This document shows, in pieces, positions 7,425 to 11,597 of a DNA stretch of 11,597 nucleotides. This stretch comes from Methylovulum sp. (lineage in GTDB: Bacteria; Pseudomonadota; Gammaproteobacteria; Methylococcales; Methylomonadaceae). Position 1 is the stretch's first letter, and every line of letters starts with the position of its first letter. Both the position numbers and the translations under genes were made by a program. The stretch lies in contig JAQTNZ010000031.1 of assembly GCA_028713595.1 (NCBI GenBank), positions 1 through 11,597 of the forward strand. Reading direction: 5' to 3'. Under the pieces are notes generated by a model. The model did not search any database and was not told where the DNA came from. It worked only from the letters and a program-made list of their open reading frames with translations.

Positions 7425-8273
7425 TTATTGTTGCGTCGCCAAGGCCGCCTGATATAACGATTTTTTTCGCCCTCCCGTAATTTCGACCGCCAAGGCCACG
7501 GCGGTTTTAATCGAACATTCCTTAAGCAAAACACCCAGCACCCTCAATTGTTCTTCAGTAACATCCTGTTCGGCCTTGACCACCGCCGCGCCATCGATAA
7601 TCACCACAAACTCGCCTTTGCGCATATTATCATCCCTCTCCACCAAGGCCACCGCTTCCGCCAGTGTGGTTTTGACAATGGTTTCGTGCAGTTTGGTCAG
7701 CTCCCTGGCGATGACAATCTCCCTATCCAAAGGCAACACCGTAGCCATATCTTGCAAACAGGCCAAAATCCGGTGGCTGGATTCATAAATCACCCAAGTG
7801 ACCGGCGTTAACGCCCGTTCACCAAAAAAAGTCTTGCGTGCCGATGACGTTCTGGGCGCGAAGCCCTCAAAGGTAAACTGGCTGACCGGCAGGCCCGCCG
7901 CCGATAACGCCGCAATCAGGGCGCACGCGCCAGGAATTGGCACCACATCCAGCCCCGCCTCTTTCACCAGCTTGACCAAGGGCATACCCGGATCACTTAA
8001 CAACGGCGTTCCGGCATCGGACACCAAGGCAATGGACAAGCCCGCCCGCAATTTTTCCAAGAGTGCGAGCGAAGCCCTATCTTCGTTATGCTGATGCAAC
8101 GACACCCGCTTATTGCCAATGCCATAGTGCCGCAACAACATACCAACATGGCGGGTATCTTCCGCCGCAATCAAATCCACTTGCTTTAAGGTCTCAATGG
8201 CCCGAAAACTGATGTCGCCCAAGTTACCTATCGGCGTGGCAACAACATATAATTTGCCGCATTGATTTGCCAT
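7425..8273 (-). CDS. rsmI: 16S rRNA 2'-O-ribose C1402 methyltransferase RsmI
   Basis: RsmI (YraL) methylates the 2'-O of C1402 in 16S rRNA using SAM, complementing RsmH. The 282-residue protein has the tetrapyrrole-methylase fold motifs of the family: VATPIGNLGD at 11-20, AAEDTRH at about 36-42, the SAM-site motif SDAGTPLLSDPG at 85-96, and YESSHR at 163-168, followed by the RsmI C-terminal region. I chose the ATG at 8273, which has GGAG upstream and gives MANQCGKLYVVATPIGNL as in relatives. The frame stays open to a TTG at 8330, but the 19 extra residues do not resemble the family. It is divergent from the yraN-side genes and is followed by rnpB. Confidence 0.96.
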   Translation of the reverse strand: MANQCGKLYVVATPIGNLGDISFRAIETLKQVDLIAAEDTRHVGMLLRHYGIGNKRVSLHQHNEDRASLALLEKLRAGLSIALVSDAGTPLLSDPGMPLVKLVKEAGLDVVPIPGACALIAALSAAGLPVSQFTFEGFAPRTSSARKTFFGERALTPVTWVIYESSHRILACLQDMATVLPLDREIVIARELTKLHETIVKTTLAEAVALVERDDNMRKGEFVVIIDGAAVVKAEQDVTEEQLRVLGVLLKECSIKTAVALAVEITGGRKKSLYQAALATQQ

Positions 8274-8365
8274 CTGCAATTCTCCATTCTTTGAAAAGGC
8301 GCGCCAGCCAAGCCGTGATGCGCACCGCAATGATAATAGGCCGCGCCAACACCGCCAAACGAAGC

Positions 8366-8374
8366 ATTATAACA
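8366..8374 (-). promoter_or_regulatory. Extended -10 promoter of rsmI
   Basis: On the minus strand TGTTATAAT gives a consensus TATAAT (8371-8366) with the TG of an extended -10 in the correct position. No -35 match is visible, which is usual for extended -10 promoters. Transcription would start near 8359, about 86 bases before the rsmI ATG. Confidence 0.65.
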
Positions 8375-8388
8375 GCATCACCAAGGCA

Positions 8389-8408
8389 AGCTTCGGCCTA
8401 CCGGAGCT
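8389..8408. repeat. 8-bp hairpin at the rsmI -35 region
   Basis: AGCTTCGG (8389-8396) pairs with CCGGAGCT (8401-8408) around a CCTA loop, with one G-T wobble on the plus strand. It covers roughly where the -35 of the rsmI promoter would be. There is no T-run on either side, so it is not a typical terminator. It could be an operator or a dispersed palindromic repeat. Confidence 0.5.
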
Positions 8409-8563
8409 GAGGCCAACTTAATCCCACGGGAACAAGTATAAAAAACTTGTACACCAAGATAACATGCAACCCAAAATCCTCCCTTTCCCAAAAAATTCAG
8501 ACCCTATTCAGCAAGCAAGCCTATGATAAGACAAAATTGGTACTATATTTATAGGAGTTCGTC
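8409..8563. other. Divergent spacer between rsmI and the small lipoprotein gene
   Basis: This is the right half of a 290-base spacer running from the rsmI start (8273) to 8563. It holds a 6-bp inverted repeat (ACAAGT at 8432-8437 and ACTTGT at 8445-8450), a possible plus-strand -10 TATGAT at 8522-8527 without a good -35, and AGGAG at 8553-8557, which is the Shine-Dalgarno of the next gene. I see no trace of an lpoA reading frame in it. Confidence 0.5.
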
Positions 8564-8782
8564 ATGAGCTTATCAATCAAAAAAATAACTTTATTGGTGT
8601 TAATGTCAGGTATGCTGGCCGGATGTGCGGTCTATCCTGCCCATCCCTACCCGGTGTATGCCGCCCCACGCCCTGCGGTAGTAGTACGGCGACCTTATGT
8701 TGTCGGGCCACCACCGGTTATCATCCGGCGTGGTTATGGGCCTCGCCCTTGGGGCTATCGTGGCTGGCATCATTGGCGCTAA
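8564..8782 (+). CDS. Small Pro/Arg/Tyr-rich lipoprotein of unknown function
   Basis: This 72-residue protein is not one I can name. It starts with a clear lipoprotein signal: charged MSLSIKKIT, a hydrophobic stretch, and the lipobox LAGC with the acylated Cys at 21. The mature part of about 50 residues is rich in Pro, Tyr, Arg, Gly and Val (RRPYVVGPPPVIIRRGYGPRP), ends in Trp/His/Arg (GWHHWR) and is very basic. Such tails occur in many small envelope proteins annotated as hypothetical. AGGAG stands six bases before the ATG, so translation is well supported. It occupies the place where lpoA is found in related genomes, but with no similarity that would make it a remnant of that roughly 600-residue protein. 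An envelope location is inferred. Confidence 0.75.
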   Translation: MSLSIKKITLLVLMSGMLAGCAVYPAHPYPVYAAPRPAVVVRRPYVVGPPPVIIRRGYGPRPWGYRGWHHWR

Positions 8783-8869
8783 TGCCCCAAGCCGTTTGGA
8801 CGGGCGGCAAGCCCCCCCATACAATCATTTGATAAATATATTATTATTTGTTACTCATGAAGCGAGACC

Positions 8870-9235
8870 ATGCTATTTTTTGCCCGTAAAGCCAAAGCCC
8901 CACATTTGCTGCGTGGCGAGCAGGCCGAACAACAGGCGCTTGATTATTTACAAAAACAAGGCTTGAAACTGCTGTGCCGCAATTTTCGCTGCCCACACGG
9001 TGAATTGGATTTAATCATGGCCGACAAACAGACGCTGGTGATTGTTGAAGTCAGGTTCCGCAAAAATTCGCGTTATGGCAGTGCCTTAGAGAGCGTCACA
9101 GCCGCCAAGCAATCGCGTATAATAGCCGCAACGCATGTCTATTTGGCTGCCCGCCACCACAATGGCCCGCTACGTTTTGATGTGGTCGCCTTGTCCGGTG
9201 ACGGGCAGTTGGACTGGATAAAAAACGCTTTTTAA
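8870..9235 (+). CDS. yraN: YraN family (UPF0102) nuclease-like protein
   Basis: YraN proteins are small and have a restriction-endonuclease-like fold; their cellular role is not settled. The 121-residue protein has the family signatures: RGEQAEQQALDYLQKQG at 15-31, CRNFRCPHGELDLIM at 36-50, and VIVEVRFRKN at 57-66. D47, E60 and R62 fit the PD-(D/E)XK-type metal-binding pattern, with Arg where Lys is common, and RFDVV at 102-106 is the usual closing motif. Length is normal for the family. It begins the yraN-diaA-dolP series; the spacing to the next gene is 13 bases. The Shine-Dalgarno is weak (GAAGCGAG). Confidence 0.93.
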   Translation: MLFFARKAKAPHLLRGEQAEQQALDYLQKQGLKLLCRNFRCPHGELDLIMADKQTLVIVEVRFRKNSRYGSALESVTAAKQSRIIAATHVYLAARHHNGPLRFDVVALSGDGQLDWIKNAF

Positions 9236-9248
9236 CCACCGTAATTTC

Positions 9249-9833
9249 ATGAGCTTACAAGATAGAATCATTAACCACTTTTCAGATAGCATCCAAGCCC
9301 AAGAAGAAACGATGGGCAATTTATGCGAGCTGATTGAATACGCCTCGCAACGGCTGGTCTCCAGCCTATTAAATGATAAAAAAATCTTCACCTGTGGTAA
9401 TGGCCGCTCCGCCGCCAGTGCGCAATTGCTCTCCTCGGCCTTGCTCAACCAGTATGAGCGCGACCGCCCTTCGCTGCCAGTGATCGCCTTAAGCTGTGAT
9501 GCCATCACCTTAACCGGCATTGCCAACGACCATCATTTTGACGAGATTTTTGCCAAACAACTCCGCGCCTTAGGGCAAAGCGGTGATATTCTGGTGGCTT
9601 ACTGCGACAGCAACAACGCCGCCAACGTAGGCAAAGCCATTGCCGTGGCGCATGATAAGGACATCTCAGTACTGGCCTTAACGGGCGGTAGCGGCGGCAT
9701 GATTTCGCCCTTGCTGCATGAGGTTGACATAGAAATCCGTGTGCCCTCCAACTCCCGCGCCCATATCCAAGAAACCCATATCCTAATCACCCATTGCCTT
9801 TGTGATTTAATTGACCATCAACTTTTTGGTTAA
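9249..9833 (+). CDS. diaA: DiaA-like SIS-domain protein with altered sugar-phosphate site
   Basis: DiaA-type SIS proteins bind DnaA and help time replication initiation in E. coli; the closely related GmhA isomerises sedoheptulose 7-phosphate. The 194 residues align over full length with the DiaA group (LPVIALSCD, LTGIANDHHFDEIFAKQLRALGQ, the latter at 88-110 given in parts, and HIQETHILITHCLCDLIDHQLF near the end). Position between yraN and dolP also says DiaA. Several residues that are otherwise nearly constant have changed: GNGGS is GNGRS (R53), the Glu of the following helix is A64, and the STSGNSANV phosphate loop reads YCDSNNAANV (118-127). It is therefore unlikely to be an active isomerase; a binding or regulatory role is inferred. 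Confidence 0.88.
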   Translation: MSLQDRIINHFSDSIQAQEETMGNLCELIEYASQRLVSSLLNDKKIFTCGNGRSAASAQLLSSALLNQYERDRPSLPVIALSCDAITLTGIANDHHFDEIFAKQLRALGQSGDILVAYCDSNNAANVGKAIAVAHDKDISVLALTGGSGGMISPLLHEVDIEIRVPSNSRAHIQETHILITHCLCDLIDHQLFG

Positions 9834-9842
9834 GGTGCCACC

Positions 9843-10418
9843 ATGAAAAAATACCTCGTATTACTGACCGGATTGCTTGCCCTAAATGGCTGCACCACCA
9901 CCCCCATTAACGAAACGGAACTGGCCGCCGAACTGGCCCAAGGCCGCCGTAGCCGCGAACAAATCATCAGCGACCGCGCCATTGAAGCCGACAGCTATGA
10001 CGAACTCAACGGCGACAAAGCATTGGCGGCGCAAACCCATATCAACGTCCACGCCTTTGACGGCGCGGCACTGGTGACAGGCGAAGCCCCTACCGAAGCC
10101 CTAAGGAACAAAGTCATCAACATCGTCCGCTTGGTGGACGATGTCAAACTGGTGCATAACAAAATCGCCATTGCCGCGCCTAGCGGCATGGATTCACGTG
10201 CCAGTGACACACAACTGACCGTCGATATCCGCGCCGCCCTGAACAAAATCCGCACCCTCCAAGGCTTTAGCCCCGCTATGGTCAAAGTCTACGTTGAACA
10301 CGGCGTGGTTTACCTGATGGGTAAAGTCCACCGCAACGAAGGGACTGTCGTCATCAACTTGGTCAGATACCAACCTAATGTCAAACAAATCATCACCGTC
10401 TTTGCATACCTTGACTGA
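9843..10418 (+). CDS. dolP: Outer-membrane BON-domain lipoprotein DolP (YraP)
   Basis: DolP is an outer-membrane lipoprotein with two BON domains that binds anionic phospholipid and supports outer-membrane integrity and septal wall remodelling in E. coli. The 191-residue protein has a signal peptide with lipobox LNGC (acylated Cys17), a first BON domain at about 45-110 and a second at about 118-188 ending in ITVFAYLD, as in the family. The ATG is preceded by AGGTG and lies nine bases after the SIS gene, so the two are probably co-transcribed. The downstream oxidase gene appears to begin inside the end of this one. Confidence 0.92.
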   Translation: MKKYLVLLTGLLALNGCTTTPINETELAAELAQGRRSREQIISDRAIEADSYDELNGDKALAAQTHINVHAFDGAALVTGEAPTEALRNKVINIVRLVDDVKLVHNKIAIAAPSGMDSRASDTQLTVDIRAALNKIRTLQGFSPAMVKVYVEHGVVYLMGKVHRNEGTVVINLVRYQPNVKQIITVFAYLD

Positions 10419-11597
10419 GCTGCCGCCCTTACCCGCTGGCTTTTTGTCCGCGTTGGCGGACATTTTTGCCGCCGCCGACCTGTTGACCGCGCCCGAAGAC
10501 TGCTGGACTTACGGCTATGACAATAGCCGCCGCCATGTCCTGCCGCAAGCCGTAGTGTTCCCGACTAGCCATGAGCAAGTCGTCAGCACCGTAGCCGCCT
10601 GTAACGCATTTACCATCCCGTTGACCACACGCGGGCGCGGCACAGGTACTACGGGTGCAACCGTGCCGCTCAAAGGCGGACTGGTCATGTCGCTGGAACG
10701 CATGGATAAAGTGCTGGAATTTTCGCCCGATAACCGCTACATCAGGGTACAACCGGGTATCACCAACCAACAAGTGCAGGACATTGTCAAAGCCAAAGGC
10801 TTTTTCTGGCCCCCCGACCCGACCAGCGCGGCCTTTTGCAGTGTCGGCGGCAACCTCGCCTACAATTCCGCAGGCCCTAAGGCCGTCAAATACGGCACAC
10901 CCAGGGAAAACACCTTAGGCCTACGCGCCGTCACCGGCGCGGGCAAAGACCTGCGGGTCGGCGTATTCACCAGCAAAGGCGTGGTCGGTTATGACCTGAC
11001 CCGCCTGATTATCGGCTCGGAAGGCACCTTAGCCATCATCACCGAAGCCACTTTAAAACTCACCCCCCTACCCGAAGCCACCAAAACCCTACGCGCTGTT
11101 TATCAGGACGTGTTCGCCGCCGCTAAAGCCGTCGCCGCCATCATGGCGCAACCCGTCGTGCCTTGCGCCTTGGAGTTTATCGATGGCAACGCCATCAACA
11201 TGATCCGCCAATACTCCACCTGCGACCTGCCCGAAAACGCCGGGGCGATTTTAATGATAGAAGTCGATGGGCAACGCGAAGGCTTGGACAGCGCCGCGCA
11301 AAAAGTCGCTGACAGTGCCAAGAATGAGGGCTTATTGGACATCCGTGTCGCGCAAACCCGTGAAGAAGTGCAAGCCTTGTGGCAAACCCGCAAAGACCTC
11401 TCCCCTGCCCTGCGCAAAGTCGCCCCGAAAAAAATCAACGAGGATGTTGTGGTTCCGGTCACGGAGATACATGCGCTGATCGCCGGACTAGACCAACTGT
11501 CCAGCCAATACCAACTGCCCATCATCAACTTCGGCCATGCGGGTAACGGCAACATCCACGTCAACCTGCTGCTCAACCCCGATGACCCCGAACAAAG
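10378..11597 (+). CDS. FAD-linked oxidase of the GlcD/D-lactate dehydrogenase family (cut by window edge)
   Basis: These enzymes oxidise 2-hydroxy acids such as D-lactate or glycolate with FAD and pass electrons to the respiratory chain. The 406 visible residues show an N-terminal FAD-binding (PCMH) domain with RGRGTGTTGA at 85-94, CSVGGNLAYNSAG at 154-166 and GYDLTRLIIGSEGTLAII at 204-221, then the start of the FAD-oxidase C-terminal domain with KINEDVVVP at 352-360 and FGHAGNGNIHVN at 385-396. The substrate cannot be told from sequence, so no symbol is given. The ATG at 10378 overlaps dolP by 41 bases; in-frame TTG codons at 10402 and 10411 are alternatives that would shorten the overlap. 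Neither has a clear Shine-Dalgarno. The 3' end lies outside the window. Confidence 0.88.
   Translation, partial: MSNKSSPSLHTLTELPPLPAGFLSALADIFAAADLLTAPEDCWTYGYDNSRRHVLPQAVVFPTSHEQVVSTVAACNAFTIPLTTRGRGTGTTGATVPLKGGLVMSLERMDKVLEFSPDNRYIRVQPGITNQQVQDIVKAKGFFWPPDPTSAAFCSVGGNLAYNSAGPKAVKYGTPRENTLGLRAVTGAGKDLRVGVFTSKGVVGYDLTRLIIGSEGTLAIITEATLKLTPLPEATKTLRAVYQDVFAAAKAVAAIMAQPVVPCALEFIDGNAINMIRQYSTCDLPENAGAILMIEVDGQREGLDSAAQKVADSAKNEGLLDIRVAQTREEVQALWQTRKDLSPALRKVAPKKINEDVVVPVTEIHALIAGLDQLSSQYQLPIINFGHAGNGNIHVNLLLNPDDPEQ

Noticed and set aside
8331..8408. Short plus-strand frame starting near 8330, considered as a remnant of lpoA
   Set aside because: It is about 26 codons, has no signal peptide or lipobox, and runs through the rsmI promoter and hairpin; nothing in it resembles LpoA.
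8795..8822. GGGC/GCCC hairpin after the small lipoprotein gene, considered as a terminator
   Set aside because: The stem is only four base pairs and no T-run follows it.
10429..10773. 114-codon minus-strand reading frame
   Set aside because: It is antisense to the FAD-binding domain of the oxidase, which is conserved at protein level throughout this stretch.

Overview
The window looks like core chromosome of a gammaproteobacterium. The gene order (yraN, diaA, dolP on one side; rsmI, rnpB, mraZ and the division and cell-wall, or dcw, cluster on the other) matches the arrangement I know from Pseudomonas and relatives. A Methylococcales-type methylotroph is one guess from protein style, but nothing here proves the order or genus. 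No mobile element, CRISPR array or tRNA was seen.

Positions 1-6746 (minus strand) hold the start of the dcw cluster, read right to left: mraZ, rsmH, ftsL, ftsI, murE, murF and the first 83 codons of mraY. The genes overlap or sit within 15 bases of each other. A good sigma-70 promoter (6718-6746) and TGGG-type MraZ box candidates precede mraZ. The operon makes a transcription regulator, a 16S rRNA methyltransferase, two divisome membrane proteins, and the enzymes that finish UDP-MurNAc-pentapeptide and start lipid I synthesis.

Positions 6747-7385 hold a spacer with a strong near-palindrome, then the RNase P RNA gene rnpB (minus) with its own -10 and a weak terminator. rsmI (minus, 7425-8273) follows, with an extended -10 promoter and a hairpin at its -35 region.

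Positions 8274-11597 read to the right after a divergent spacer: a tiny Pro/Arg/Tyr-rich lipoprotein, yraN, a diaA-like SIS protein, dolP (two BON domains), and a truncated FAD-linked oxidase of the GlcD/DLD family. In relatives the gene next to rsmI here is lpoA, the lipoprotein activator of PBP1a. It is absent from this slot.

The points most worth a second look are a roughly 38-residue Lys/Glu-rich insertion in the periplasmic part of FtsI, loss of the usual phosphosugar-binding residues in the DiaA-like protein, the missing lpoA, and the 24-bp dyad between rnpB and mraZ. I did not find a clearly new multi-gene system.
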